In this document: in pieces, positions 42,083 through 50,935 of the stretch
Position numbering within the stretch: position 1 is the stretch's first letter
Layout of the letters: every line of letters begins with the position of its first letter
Source of the DNA: Pelosinus fermentans DSM 17108
Lineage (GTDB): Bacteria > Bacillota > Negativicutes > DSM-13327
Length of the DNA stretch: 64,000 nucleotides
Direction: 5' to 3'
NCBI RefSeq assembly: GCF_000271485.2
Contig: NZ_AKVN02000001.1
Location: 2,505,501 to 2,569,500, forward strand
Program-made: the position numbers and the translations under genes
The notes under the pieces: model-generated
Told to the model about the DNA's origin: nothing
The model's input: the letters and a program-made list of their open reading frames with translations, nothing else
The model's database searches: none

Positions 42083-43882
42083 TTGACAACTATATATGGA
42101 GATGTCAATGGTATACGAAAAAGTATTATTAATAGGCTGGAAGAATTATATGAATTTACTATTCCTTTTGGGCAAGTCATAACAAATGAATTAGCACAAA
42201 AATTGATCGATTTGACAGATGACCTAAATCGCGAACTTGTTGTATATATTACCAGAAAAGGACAAGTTACTTGTGTAGCAGTTGGCGATGTCTATACCGT
42301 AATATTGCCGGAAGTTGATGGTCGGCGTTCTGTCAATCGATTAAGTGGTATTCGTTGTATTCATACTCACCCTAGTGGCGAGACAGAACTTAGTGGGGTG
42401 GATATAGCTTCATTAAAGGAAATGCGTTTTGATCTAATGGCTGCACTGGGACGCAAGGATGAGATGATACAAGCAAGCTTTGGTATTATTACCAATATTG
42501 AAAATGATCAATTTAATACTCAAATGATTGGTCCTTTGTCCATTGATGAATTTATAGAGTTGGATATTACATATTTAACTGCACAAATTGAGCGCCAACT
42601 CGATTTAAATACTAAAACGAGTGCTATTGCAGAACCTGAAAGAGCTCTATTGGTTGGGGTGGAGAGGCAAGGAAAGTGGCGAATTACTGACTCATTAAAG
42701 GAATTGGCTCAATTAGCAGAGACAGCTGGTGCGGAAGTATTAGGTATGACGTGGCAAAAGAGGGATCGACCAGATTCAGCTTTATTTATTGGACGTGGAA
42801 AAGTGCAGGAGATTAGTTTGCTGCGTCAGGAAAAGAATGTAAATCTCATTATTTTTGATGATGAGTTATCACCTGCACAGCAACGCAATCTTGAAAAAGC
42901 CTTGGGTATTAAAGTTTTAGATCGTACGGCGCTAATTCTAGATATTTTTGCACAGCGTGCTCGATCTCATGAAGGGAAGTTGCAGGTTGAATTAGCTCAG
43001 CTTCGCTATAATTTACCAAGATTAGGTGGACAAGGATTAGTATTATCTCGGTTAGGCGGTGGTATTGGTACTAGAGGTCCTGGCGAAACCAAGCTTGAAG
43101 TCGATAGACGTCGAATCAGAGAACGCGTAAGTGACATCACAAAACAAATTGAATATATAAAAAAACAACGTAATTTGCATCGTAAACGTAGAGAAACTAC
43201 TCGCATCCCTACGATCGCTTTAGTTGGCTATACAAATGCAGGAAAATCAACCTTGCTCAACCTGCTTACAGCATCGGAAGTGCTGGCCGAGGATAAATTG
43301 TTTGCAACCCTTGATCCAACAACTAGGAACATTACGTTAACCAATGGCCAGCAAGCCTTAATTACTGATACAGTTGGCTTTATACAAAAGCTGCCGCATC
43401 AATTAATTGCTGCATTTCGTGCAACCTTAGAGGAAGTTGTACAAGCTGATATTCTTCTGCATGTTGTTGATGTTAGCCATCCTCAATACCAAGAACAAAG
43501 CCATGCTGTTTTTCAGGTTTTACACGAATTGAATGTAGATATAAAACAATTAATTACAATTTTTAATAAGGCAGATAAAGTAGAGGATTCGAATAGTGTA
43601 AGTGCTCTTTTAAAAACAGAAAATAGTGTTATGATTTCTGCTTTGCATGGTCATGGTATTGAAGGACTATTATTATTAATTGAAAATGCTATAAAGCAGA
43701 AAACCATTGAAATGCATTTGTTGATACCTTATGACGAAAGTAATGTAATAGCCAAGCTATATGATATATCAAATGTTCATTCTACGGAGTATCGTGAAGA
43801 TGGCATCTATGTAAGTATTTCACTGTCTCCAGACCAAACTAATTATTTTAATCGATATGCTATAGGAGTAGAACAAGAATGA
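42083..43882 (+). CDS. hflX: GTPase HflX, long form with JAMM-like N-terminal domain
   Basis: 599 residues. From about residue 195 it is HflX: the GRGKVQEI segment, the [15 protein letters not shown] coil, then G domain motifs [22 protein letters not shown] and NKAD. HflX splits stalled ribosomes. Residues 1-180 are an extra domain with H94xH96-(x)7-S104xxD107, an exact JAMM metalloprotease signature, and Glu51 upstream as a possible catalytic base. TTG start after AAGGAG. The stop overlaps the next ATG by four bases. Confidence 0.9.
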   Translation: MTTIYGDVNGIRKSIINRLEELYEFTIPFGQVITNELAQKLIDLTDDLNRELVVYITRKGQVTCVAVGDVYTVILPEVDGRRSVNRLSGIRCIHTHPSGETELSGVDIASLKEMRFDLMAALGRKDEMIQASFGIITNIENDQFNTQMIGPLSIDEFIELDITYLTAQIERQLDLNTKTSAIAEPERALLVGVERQGKWRITDSLKELAQLAETAGAEVLGMTWQKRDRPDSALFIGRGKVQEISLLRQEKNVNLIIFDDELSPAQQRNLEKALGIKVLDRTALILDIFAQRARSHEGKLQVELAQLRYNLPRLGGQGLVLSRLGGGIGTRGPGETKLEVDRRRIRERVSDITKQIEYIKKQRNLHRKRRETTRIPTIALVGYTNAGKSTLLNLLTASEVLAEDKLFATLDPTTRNITLTNGQQALITDTVGFIQKLPHQLIAAFRATLEEVVQADILLHVVDVSHPQYQEQSHAVFQVLHELNVDIKQLITIFNKADKVEDSNSVSALLKTENSVMISALHGHGIEGLLLLIENAIKQKTIEMHLLIPYDESNVIAKLYDISNVHSTEYREDGIYVSISLSPDQTNYFNRYAIGVEQE

Positions 43883-45126
43883 CTATATTTAGTAAAGAAA
43901 TATTAGAAATACGTAAACAAGCATTACAGCAGGCATCCTCTTTATTTGCTCGAGTGGATGAAATATCCGAAAAAAATACTACTAGAGTTCTAGAAATATT
44001 TCGTAACCACAGAGTATCTGATTATCACTTTCGTACTACCTCGGGTTATGCCTATAACGATGCTGGGCGAGAGAAGCTAGAAGAGGTTTGGGCTGACATT
44101 TGTGGAGCAGAAAAAGCCTTAGTGCGTACTCAATTTGTATCTGGGACCCATGCATTGGCTACTGTACTTTTTGGTTTACTGCGTCCTGGACATGAGCTGT
44201 TATCCCTTACAGGAGCGCCTTATGATACCATGCAGACCGTTATTGGGCATACTTGTTCCTCGTCTGGTTCTTTAAAAGAATTTGGTATCGGTTATTCAGA
44301 GCTTCCTATGATTGATAGTGGAGTGGATATAAAGAATATTGCTAAAGCTATGAAACCTAATACTAAAATGGTTTTGATTCAAAGGTCGCGAGGATATAGT
44401 ATGCGAGCGCCTTTAACTATCGATGACATCAAAGAATTATGCACTTACATAAAGAAAATTAATCCTGAATGTATATGTTTTGTTGACAATTGCTATGGTG
44501 AGTTTGTTGATATCTTAGAACCAACTGCTGTGGGTGCTGATATTATGGCGGGTTCATTAATTAAGAATCCTGGGGGTGGTATTGCTCCAACAGGCGGATA
44601 TATAGTCGGAAAAAAAGAATTGGTTGAACAAACAGCTTATCGAATGACTGCGCCAGGTATTGGAAGTGAGTTAGGTGCGTCACTTGTTGATAATCGTCTT
44701 TTATTCCAAGGAATGTTTATGGCGTCACACACTACAGCCCAAGCTGTTAAGGGAGCTATATTTGCTTCCGTATTTTTTTCATTGTTAGGTTATAAGACAT
44801 TACCTCTTCCTAATGAAGAACGTAGTGATATTATTCAAGCGATTCAACTTGACTCTCCAGAAAAATTAATAGCATTTTGTCAGGGAATCCAAAAATATTC
44901 TCCGATAGATGCCCATGTACGACCAGAGCCTAGTGCGATGCCAGGGTACCAGGATGCGATTATTATGGCTGCAGGTACCTTTGTGCAAGGTGCATCGATT
45001 GAGTTAAGTGCTGATGGTCCTTTGCGTCCACCGTACATCGTCTACTTACAGGGTGGATTAACTTTAGAACATGCTATCGTTGGGACTATGGGAGCTGCTG
45101 CTGAAATATTAAAAATAAAAAAGTGA
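43879..45126 (+). CDS. methionine gamma-lyase family protein (aluminium resistance type)
   Basis: 415 residues of the PLP-dependent Cys/Met family that Firmicutes genomes place next to hfl[21 protein letters not shown], the [15 protein letters not shown] segment and [16 protein letters not shown] (with the PLP-binding Lys) are visible. The usual name aluminium resistance protein has no firm biochemical basis. Overlap ATGA with hflX shows coupling. Confidence 0.85.
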   Translation: MTIFSKEILEIRKQALQQASSLFARVDEISEKNTTRVLEIFRNHRVSDYHFRTTSGYAYNDAGREKLEEVWADICGAEKALVRTQFVSGTHALATVLFGLLRPGHELLSLTGAPYDTMQTVIGHTCSSSGSLKEFGIGYSELPMIDSGVDIKNIAKAMKPNTKMVLIQRSRGYSMRAPLTIDDIKELCTYIKKINPECICFVDNCYGEFVDILEPTAVGADIMAGSLIKNPGGGIAPTGGYIVGKKELVEQTAYRMTAPGIGSELGASLVDNRLLFQGMFMASHTTAQAVKGAIFASVFFSLLGYKTLPLPNEERSDIIQAIQLDSPEKLIAFCQGIQKYSPIDAHVRPEPSAMPGYQDAIIMAAGTFVQGASIELSADGPLRPPYIVYLQGGLTLEHAIVGTMGAAAEILKIKK

Positions 45127-45132
45127 ATATAA

Positions 45133-45182
45133 ATAAGCAAAAGGCAACTACCTACTTAAATAGGTAGTTGCCTTTTGCTTAT
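45133..45182. terminator. bidirectional terminator between MGL-family gene and lexA
   Basis: A perfect 22-bp stem (arms 45133-45154 and 45161-45182, loop CTTAAA) with A-rich and T-rich sides, serving the two convergent genes. Confidence 0.85.
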
Positions 45183-45205
45183 ATTCTATATCCTGACCTA
45201 CATTA

Positions 45206-45826
45206 TTACATACTTCGGAAAATACCAACTACTTTACCTAAAATTGATACATTGCGAGAAAAAATAGGAGACATACTGTCATTTTCAGGCTGCAACCGTA
45301 TGAATTCTTTCTCTTTAAAAAAGCGTTTTACAGTAGCTTCTTCATTATCAAGCAAAGCAACTACAATGTCATTATTATTAGCGGTTTTTTGTTTATTAAC
45401 TAAAACATAGTCGCCATCTAAAATACCTGCATTGATCATACTATTTCCTTGGACGGTAAGCATAAAGATGTTCTCGTTATTACCAATTAAATTTTTGGGA
45501 AGTGCATATGTCTCTTCAATATTTTCAATAGCTAGAATAGGTTGCCCTGCGGTAACGCGACCAACTAATGGTACTGAAACAAATGTTTCCTGCTTCCATG
45601 GTGTTTCTCCTAATACCTCAATTGTTCGAGGTTTTGTAGGATCACGGCGTATAAAGCCCATTTCCTCGATTTTAGCCAAATGACTATGAACAGTAGAACT
45701 AGAACTTAAGCCAACGGCTTTGCCGATCTCTCTTACTGAGGGGGGATACCCCTTTGCGCGTAATGTGTTTTTAATATAGGTTAAAATCTGGCTTTGCCTA
45801 GATGTTAATAGATCTTCTTTATCCAC
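45206..45826 (-). CDS. lexA: LexA repressor
   Basis: 206 residues. N-terminal winged helix ([20 protein letters not shown], then [15 protein letters not shown]), a self-cleavage Ala-Gly (RVTAGQP), and the Ser-Lys catalytic pair ([21 protein letters not shown]). It represses SOS genes until RecA filaments trigger self-cleavage. Transcribed away from a yneA-like gene; the shared intergenic region holds LexA boxes, so lexA is self-regulated. Confidence 0.96.
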   Translation of the reverse strand: MDKEDLLTSRQSQILTYIKNTLRAKGYPPSVREIGKAVGLSSSSTVHSHLAKIEEMGFIRRDPTKPRTIEVLGETPWKQETFVSVPLVGRVTAGQPILAIENIEETYALPKNLIGNNENIFMLTVQGNSMINAGILDGDYVLVNKQKTANNNDIVVALLDNEEATVKRFFKEKEFIRLQPENDSMSPIFSRNVSILGKVVGIFRSM

Positions 45827-45917
45827 AGCTTCATCTCCTAAATCAAAATAAACATTAATGTTATAATGTTTATAATTTCAATATTATTATCATTATAACA
45901 ATAATTAATAAAAATCG

Positions 45918-45931
45918 CAAACGTTTGTTCG
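45918..45931. promoter_or_regulatory. LexA (SOS) box, lexA-proximal
   Basis: CAAACGTTTGTTCG, i.e. CGAACAAACGTTTG on the other strand, fits the Firmicute CGAAC-N4-GTTYG operator. It lies about 90 bases upstream of lexA. Confidence 0.82.
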
Positions 45932-45954
45932 TTTTTATATTTTTTACTCTTGAC

Positions 45955-45968
45955 CGAACATATGTACT
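45955..45968. promoter_or_regulatory. possible partial LexA box
   Basis: CGAACATATGTACT has a perfect left half and a degraded right half. It lies between the two good boxes. Confidence 0.45.
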
Positions 45969-45992
45969 GTGCTAAAATGAAAACAGACAAAA

Positions 45993-46006
45993 CAAACATA
46001 TGTTCG
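45993..46006. promoter_or_regulatory. LexA (SOS) box overlapping the yneA-like Shine-Dalgarno
   Basis: CAAACATATGTTCG is a consensus operator. Its last bases run into CGGAGG, the ribosome binding site of the gene at 46019. Confidence 0.85.
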
Positions 46007-46018
46007 GAGGTTTGTACA

Positions 46019-46327
46019 ATGTATAAATTAGATACTATTTGGATTGTAATATTGGTAATTATGTCTATATTTTTATATGATACTAATTTTGAGTTTTCTA
46101 ATAAATATTTGGCATGTGCCACATATCAAATTGTTGATGTTAATAAAGGAGATTCGTTGTGGACTATTTCTGCAAGATATGTTACAGATAAAGATGATAT
46201 TCGTCATTTGATTGCAGCAATTAAGCAACTGAACCGATTAGATAATAACACACAAATATATCCTGGGCAGCTTTTAAAAATACCCGTTGCATCAGATAAT
46301 ATTAGATTAGCGAGAGAAACAAACTAA
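46019..46327 (+). CDS. YneA-like SOS cell-division inhibitor (membrane LysM protein)
   Basis: 102 residues: one N-terminal membrane helix (IWIVILVIMSIFLYD) and a LysM domain (about 36-92: YQIVDVNKGDSLWTISARYV ... IYPGQLLKIPV). Layout, divergence from lexA and LexA boxes match YneA of Bacillus, which delays septum formation during DNA damage. Start ATG 46019 after CGGAGG; longer frames would cross the operators. The terminator begins inside the stop region. Confidence 0.85.
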   Translation: MYKLDTIWIVILVIMSIFLYDTNFEFSNKYLACATYQIVDVNKGDSLWTISARYVTDKDDIRHLIAAIKQLNRLDNNTQIYPGQLLKIPVASDNIRLARETN

Positions 46328-46358
46328 GTACTGATTATTCTTAGTTTGTTTCTCTTTT
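46313..46358 (+). terminator. terminator of the yneA-like gene
   Basis: A perfect 16-bp stem: AGAGAAACAAACTAAG (46313-46328) with CTTAGTTTGTTTCTCT (46340-46355), then TTT. The first arm lies in the coding sequence and includes the stop. Confidence 0.9.
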
Positions 46359-46412
46359 GCAGCATCAACTTATGTTAAGTTATCAGTTTATTTTATTTAA
46401 CAGAAAGAATCG

Positions 46413-46586
46413 TTATCTACTTATCGCAATGGGAAGAATTACTTCTGAATTAGCTCCGTGCACCCCACATTCCGGACAAAGCCACGATTGTATTCGTAGC
46501 TTCTTCGTTTCATTTCCAAAACGATATTCTACAGTAATATACTTTGCAACTTTTTCTACATGCTCACACCATAATTGTTTATGCAT
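46413..46586 (-). CDS. small CxxC protein, 57 residues
   Basis: AGGAGGG precedes ATG 46586 on the - strand. The product begins MHKQLWCEHVEKVAKYITVE and contains WLCPECGVHG, so a CxxC knuckle plus a C-x-x-H pair near the N-terminus could bind zinc. Not recognised as a named family. Short and easily missed, but the ribosome binding site is strong. Confidence 0.65.
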   Translation of the reverse strand: MHKQLWCEHVEKVAKYITVEYRFGNETKKLRIQSWLCPECGVHGANSEVILPIAISR

Positions 46587-46726
46587 AAATAAATACCCTC
46601 CTGAAATTCAGAATTATAAGATTATTTGTTGATGATGTATTTTATTATTCTTCCTCGGGTATTATGCAACACTTATTAAAGATTCTTAAGAGTTTTATAT
46701 TCTAAAATCAAGAGGAATATCTATTT

Positions 46727-47119
46727 CTATATGCTTGCTTCCTCTGGTATATTAAAAATAATTAATCCTGGAATCATCCTATATGCTTTGACATCAAAGG
46801 TGACAAGAGGAAAACCATTTTCTAAAGCAGTAGCAGCGACTATTGCATGCTCGGTAGTCGTTTCAGGATATTGTATTTTTAGGTTCCCTGCTTTTTGAGC
46901 AATGGAAGAAGATAAAGGGAAAATTTTCGTGGTAGTGAGAAGCTTGGCAATTACTGCAGGGGTGAGTTGAGGAATCGTATGAAGCTCCATCTCTGTAATT
47001 GCGGATATCGCGGGCAAAGGAGCATTGCTCTGCGCTACTGTACGTAAAAAATCAATAGTGGCTTTACAACCGTTTAGATGAGATTTTAAAATGGATGCAT
47101 CCATGAGAATTTGATTCAT
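46727..47119 (-). CDS. PIN-domain toxin (VapC-like)
   Basis: 130 residues. The PIN fold is recognised by ILMDASIL (first Asp), ITEMELH (Glu), EHAIVAATALENG and LVTFDVKAYRMI (last Asp). In the third acidic position, where VapC proteins usually have Asp before AIVAATA, His follows Glu here, so the ribonuclease site may be altered. RBS GGAGGT. It lies 34 bases after the AbrB-type antitoxin gene, antitoxin first. Confidence 0.8.
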   Translation of the reverse strand: MNQILMDASILKSHLNGCKATIDFLRTVAQSNAPLPAISAITEMELHTIPQLTPAVIAKLLTTTKIFPLSSSIAQKAGNLKIQYPETTTEHAIVAATALENGFPLVTFDVKAYRMIPGLIIFNIPEEASI

Positions 47120-47153
47120 ATTAAATAACCTCCATATCTTAAGTCTTTAAAAT

Positions 47154-47396
47154 TCATTCAAGTTTCTGGGCTCTCCTCCCTCTATTCATGGCAGCGAATG
47201 TTTCTTCGAGAGCTCTTAATAGTCCATCCGTATCTTTATCAATATTGACATTTTTTCCGCCCTTTAACACAATGGTTCCTTCCTCCGCTTTTTTTGCAAG
47301 TAGTACGTCATCTTCTTGAATTGCTAATATTTTTCTAATTTGCGACGGAATTGTTATTTGTCCCTTGGAATTAACTTTGCAAGAATAATTCAACAT
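47154..47396 (-). CDS. AbrB/MazE-type antitoxin
   Basis: 80 residues with the swapped-hairpin DNA-binding domain CKVNSKGQITIPSQIRKILA followed by DDVLLAKKAEEGTIVL. Such antitoxins bind their own promoter; a 42-base palindrome lies directly upstream. The C-terminal region (RALEETFAAMNRGRRAQKLE) would be the toxin-binding tail. Confidence 0.82.
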   Translation of the reverse strand: MLNYSCKVNSKGQITIPSQIRKILAIQEDDVLLAKKAEEGTIVLKGGKNVNIDKDTDGLLRALEETFAAMNRGRRAQKLE

Positions 47397-47411
47397 ACAT
47401 CACCTCTTTCG

Positions 47412-47453
47412 TATTTATAGTAAAATTAGGATTTCCTAATTTTACTATAAATA
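47412..47453. promoter_or_regulatory. 42-base palindromic operator upstream of the toxin-antitoxin pair
   Basis: Two perfect 20-base arms (47412-47431, 47434-47453) around TT, centre ATTAGGATTTCCTAAT. It starts 16 bases before the antitoxin ATG, the expected place for autoregulation by an AbrB-type dimer. Confidence 0.7.
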
Positions 47454-47525
47454 ATAAGAAATCTCAAGGAGTTACTGAAAAATCATTGACGATTCTTTCT
47501 TAGTGAGATAAAATTAAATAAAAAC

Positions 47526-47560
47526 TCAATATACGATAATTTAAGATTATCGTATATTGA
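47526..47560. repeat. perfect 15-bp hairpin before the tyrosine recombinase gene
   Basis: TCAATATACGATAAT (47526-47540) pairs with ATTATCGTATATTGA (47546-47560), loop TTAAG. It ends 12 bases before the AAGGAG of the recombinase gene, so it could be an operator, a recombination site or a translation-blocking structure. Confidence 0.65.
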
Positions 47561-47584
47561 AAAGTGGTAAAAAGGAGAAAAAAT

Positions 47585-48556
47585 ATGAATAATATTATAA
47601 TTGAAGAAAATAAAGAGATTTCTTCTGAAATGTACAATTCATACATAAAACAAGGGAAAAAATTAATTATAAACTCCAAGGCGGAAAATACTAGAAAAGC
47701 ATACTTTTCGGATTGGAAGGATTTCTCTGAATGGTGTAAGATGAATAAGGTAGTATCATTGCCGGCGGAACCGGAAACAATTGTGGCATATTTATCCTAC
47801 TTGTTTGCAGAAAATAAGAGACCTAGTACAATAGCGCGTAAGAAGAGTACGATTAGCCAAGCGCATGCCACTGCGGGTTATGGTTCCCCAACGACGGCTA
47901 AAATTGTAACTGATACCATGAAGGGAATAAAACGTGAGTTAGGTATTATGCGTAATAAGAAAAATCCTATATTGGCTGAAGATATACAGCATTTTTGTGA
48001 GAAAAAAGATGACATAAGAGATCTTCGTGATTGTGCGTTACTATTAATTGGATTTTCTGGCGCCTTTCGTCGATCTGAGTTAGTCTCCTTAAATATTGAA
48101 GATGTTCGTTTTACGAGAGAAGGAATTCGAGTTATTCTTCGTAAATCGAAAACAGATCAGGAAGGTGCAGGGATGGAAAAGGGAATTGCTTATGGTTCTA
48201 ATCCAGATACTTGCCCTGTGCGCATTTTACAAGACTGGATTGAGGCTGCACAAATCAGAGAGGGAGCACTCTTTCGTCAAATTAATAAGTATGGTCAAGT
48301 TTCAAAAAAAAGGTTAGCATCATCCCATTCGGTAGCTAGGATTGTAAAGGAGTATGTGCAGAAAATTGGACTTCCAGCAGCAGAATATTCCGGACATAGT
48401 CTTCGTGCTGGTTTTGCTACAGAAGCATCTGCCAATGGGGCATCTTTAGATGATATCATGAGGCAAACAGGTCATCGGAGTGTGGAGATGGTAAGAGAAT
48501 ATATTAGAAAGCAGAATCTTTTTAAAAATAATGCTTCAGCAAAATTGGGGTTATAG
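47585..48556 (+). CDS. tyrosine recombinase / phage-type integrase
   Basis: 323 residues from ATG 47585 after AAGGAG. N-terminal SAM-like core-binding domain (NTRKAYFSDWKDFSEWCK) and a catalytic domain with Arg in GFSGAFRRSELVSL, Lys in SKTDQEG, HSLRAGF (His, Arg), TGHRS (His) and the Tyr nucleophile in VREYIRK. It has no neighbouring phage genes or tRNA. Hairpins lie on both sides. Possibly the remaining engine of a minimal mobile unit or a DNA inversion system. Confidence 0.88.
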   Translation: MNNIIIEENKEISSEMYNSYIKQGKKLIINSKAENTRKAYFSDWKDFSEWCKMNKVVSLPAEPETIVAYLSYLFAENKRPSTIARKKSTISQAHATAGYGSPTTAKIVTDTMKGIKRELGIMRNKKNPILAEDIQHFCEKKDDIRDLRDCALLLIGFSGAFRRSELVSLNIEDVRFTREGIRVILRKSKTDQEGAGMEKGIAYGSNPDTCPVRILQDWIEAAQIREGALFRQINKYGQVSKKRLASSHSVARIVKEYVQKIGLPAAEYSGHSLRAGFATEASANGASLDDIMRQTGHRSVEMVREYIRKQNLFKNNASAKLGL

Positions 48557-48563
48557 AAATATA

Positions 48564-48626
48564 GCTATCAAATATAAAAAATAAGAGTATTTGAATAAAA
48601 TACTCTTATTTTTTATATTTGATAGC
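48564..48626. terminator. perfect 28-bp hairpin after the tyrosine recombinase gene
   Basis: Arms 48564-48591 and 48599-48626 (outer ends GCTATCAAATATAAAA... and its complement), loop TGAATAA. It may be a terminator, but the stem is far longer than needed and there is no external T run. Confidence 0.6.
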
Positions 48627-48675
48627 ATGTTGGAGTTATGTGACCCATATAATGATTAAGGGGGTGTATAATAAA

Positions 48676-49089
48676 ATGAATCCTTCAGAAAGAACTGTTG
48701 GTGAAGATGTAATAAAAGAGGGAGAAAGCTTGGAACTCGCCAGTGATTTTTTTAAACAACTAAGTTACTATATGGATGAGTTTGATAAAGGGCTTAACCA
48801 GGAACACGAAGTTGGTATTAAGCTAGTAAACTTTGGTCAAACTGTGCAATTTACAGTACATAATATTGGCTATTTTAATCCAAAACTGATTTGTTTTTAT
48901 GGTGAAATGCCGGATGGATCTGCTATTCAATTAGTTCAACATGTCAATCAAATTAGTTTCCTGCTTACCGCCGTACAACGTAAAAATCCAGAAGAGCCAA
49001 AGCGTCCTATTGGTTTTTGTCCAGAGTTATTCCGCAATAAAGAAGGTTATCCAGCTTACTTTTTTCCCAGAATAAAAGGTGAAAGATGA
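48676..49089 (+). CDS. DUF6173-like hypothetical protein
   Basis: 137 residues from ATG 48676 after GGGGGTG. The pattern KLVNFGQTVQFTVHNIGYFNP ... LVQHVNQISFLLTAV ... PKRPIGF reminds me of DUF6173, a family without known function. Soluble, no signal or membrane helix. Convergent with the gene at 49099, only 9 bases apart. Confidence 0.6.
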   Translation: MNPSERTVGEDVIKEGESLELASDFFKQLSYYMDEFDKGLNQEHEVGIKLVNFGQTVQFTVHNIGYFNPKLICFYGEMPDGSAIQLVQHVNQISFLLTAVQRKNPEEPKRPIGFCPELFRNKEGYPAYFFPRIKGER

Positions 49090-49098
49090 AAATGACTT

Positions 49099-49923
49099 TT
49101 ATTCTAAACTAAGCCGTTTGACAGAAACATTTACTTCTTTCACTAATAATCCAGTCATATGCTCCACCATACTCTTAATGCGTTTCTGAGCTTCGTGTGC
49201 AATGGTCTTAAGAGAATTACCGTATCGGACAGTAATATCTAGTTGAATCGAAATTCCCGTTTCTTTGTCGTGAGAGTTTTTGATATTGATTTGACCTGTG
49301 GTGGGAATTTCCGGATCTATTGTAGCCACATATCCGACAATTGTCGCTATTGCAGCATCTGAGATGAGCAGCTTTCCATAATAACTAAAGGTTGGACGTA
49401 CAATTGATTTTTCACCAATTTTATGCCTTCGCTTTTTAGGTTTTTTAAAAAAAATTTCTAATGGATCAATCAAATAGCCAGAAAAATGTGGTTTTAGCTC
49501 AATTGTTGGTACAGGGATTATATGCTTGCCTTCTTTTAATCTGCTTTCTCTGGCTTTAGCAATTTCCGCGGCTGTAGCAATATCTTCAATCATAATAATT
49601 TGTTGTATTTCTGGTAATTCTAATACATGAACAATTTTTTCTACCATATTTACTGAGGTGCCTAATACTAAAATACGGGTTGGTTTCACCTTTTGGATAG
49701 CTTCCCTAACTTCTTGTGCATGATCGGCTTCCATAAAAATTGCTCGTTTTACGGCCATTATTTTACTAGCTTCTTTTTTGGCAGAATGACCGGCGATAAT
49801 TTTACTGTCCTTAATCAGTAAACCATCATCAATAATTGTATCAATATGATGTTCATGTGCTACAATTAATGCTCGATGACTTTTTCCAGTTCCGCTTGGC
49901 CCCACTAATGCGATGATATCCAT
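49099..49923 (-). CDS. P-loop NTPase fused to an Asp23/Gls24 domain
   Basis: 274 residues. The N-terminus is a P-loop domain with GPSGTGKS (8-15) and a likely Walker B region (QIIMIEDIATAAEI). From about residue 175 it becomes an Asp23/Gls24 domain (ISDAAIATIVGYVATIDPEI, ITVRYGNSLKTIAHEAQKRI). Asp23 proteins sit at the cell envelope. The combination suggests a nucleotide-dependent partner of envelope or stress processes; function not established. Confidence 0.8.
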   Translation of the reverse strand: MDIIALVGPSGTGKSHRALIVAHEHHIDTIIDDGLLIKDSKIIAGHSAKKEASKIMAVKRAIFMEADHAQEVREAIQKVKPTRILVLGTSVNMVEKIVHVLELPEIQQIIMIEDIATAAEIAKARESRLKEGKHIIPVPTIELKPHFSGYLIDPLEIFFKKPKKRRHKIGEKSIVRPTFSYYGKLLISDAAIATIVGYVATIDPEIPTTGQINIKNSHDKETGISIQLDITVRYGNSLKTIAHEAQKRIKSMVEHMTGLLVKEVNVSVKRLSLE

Positions 49924-50043
49924 CGGGCAGCCTCCTACTTTTTATATTATATATTGATACAGGGTTCATAAATAAAAATAAACATCTTTCGAGATGTTGT
50001 CAAGAAAAAATATTTTGCAATGTTATTTTGAAAAAAATATGGG

Positions 50044-50086
50044 ATATTCCTAGTCACCCGATTTAGTGGCTAGGAATATTTTTTTA
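50044..50086. terminator. terminator after the PHP gene
   Basis: ATATTCCTAG-CAC pairs with GTG-CTAGGAATAT; T-rich on both outer sides. It serves the - strand PHP gene ending at 50096. Confidence 0.75.
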
Positions 50087-50095
50087 TAATTAGAT

Positions 50096-50935
50096 TTAGT
50101 ATGAATGATTGTTTAGTTTATATTCATTTAGTTCCTTAGCTAAATTTGCAGGGATCGTAAATAAGCCTAATTGGGAGGGGAATCGATTAGGAACAGCGTG
50201 AAAATCTGAGCCACCTGTTACTAATAATTGATATTGTTTTGCCAGATCTAAATATTTCTGAGTTTGTATTTGATCATGGATAGGATGATAAACCTCTAAA
50301 CCTACAAGCCCATGATGGATTAAATCTAGAATGATCGTATCATCGCCAACCAAGCCAGGGTGAGCTAAGACTGGAATGCCACCAGCCTTTTTTATTAAAG
50401 TAATAACTTGTAATGGTGTTAGCTTATAGTGAGGTACATAAGCAGATCCTTTTTTATTTAGTAAGGTAGTAAAGACTTCGGATACTGTAGAAAAATACCC
50501 CTTTTCTACTAACGCTCTAGCAACATGTGGTCTGCCGATAGAAGTAGCGTGTTGTGCTAGTTCTATTACACGTGAGTAATCAATTGTATAGCCTAATTGT
50601 TTGAGTTTCTTAATGATTTGTTTGGTGCGTTCGTGACGATGAGTAACTAAAATATCTAATTGCTTGCGCAGCTCTGCATTATAGATATCAATATGATATC
50701 CTAAAATATGAACTTCATTTTTGGGTAAATCTGTACTAAATTCAATACCGGGAATTAGACAGATCATGTCAATCTTATCGTTGCCTCCTTCATATAGCTC
50801 TAATAAGCCGTTTACGGTATCATGATCCGTAATGGCAATATAAGATAGCTTTGCATCAACAGCGTGTATTAAAATGTTTTCTGGAGTAAATCTTCCATCA
50901 GAAGCTGTAGTATGAATATGTAAATCGGCTGTCAT
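50096..50935 (-). CDS. PHP-domain phosphoesterase (RNase AM / nucleoside 3',5'-bisphosphatase type)
   Basis: 279 residues. Metal motifs DLHIHTTASDGRFTPE, ITDHDT, the VLAHPG segment and GGSDFH are complete. Relatives (YciV/RNase AM) remove the 3' phosphate from 3',5'-bisphosphonucleotides and trim RNA 5' ends. The ATG overlaps the pepA stop by four bases, so pepA-php are cotranscribed. Confidence 0.88.
   Translation of the reverse strand: MTADLHIHTTASDGRFTPENILIHAVDAKLSYIAITDHDTVNGLLELYEGGNDKIDMICLIPGIEFSTDLPKNEVHILGYHIDIYNAELRKQLDILVTHRHERTKQIIKKLKQLGYTIDYSRVIELAQHATSIGRPHVARALVEKGYFSTVSEVFTTLLNKKGSAYVPHYKLTPLQVITLIKKAGGIPVLAHPGLVGDDTIILDLIHHGLVGLEVYHPIHDQIQTQKYLDLAKQYQLLVTGGSDFHAVPNRFPSQLGLFTIPANLAKELNEYKLNNHSY

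Noticed and set aside
45838-46122. 94-residue - strand frame across the lexA/yneA intergenic region
   Set aside because: It covers the LexA boxes and the start of the yneA-like gene; composition is non-coding.
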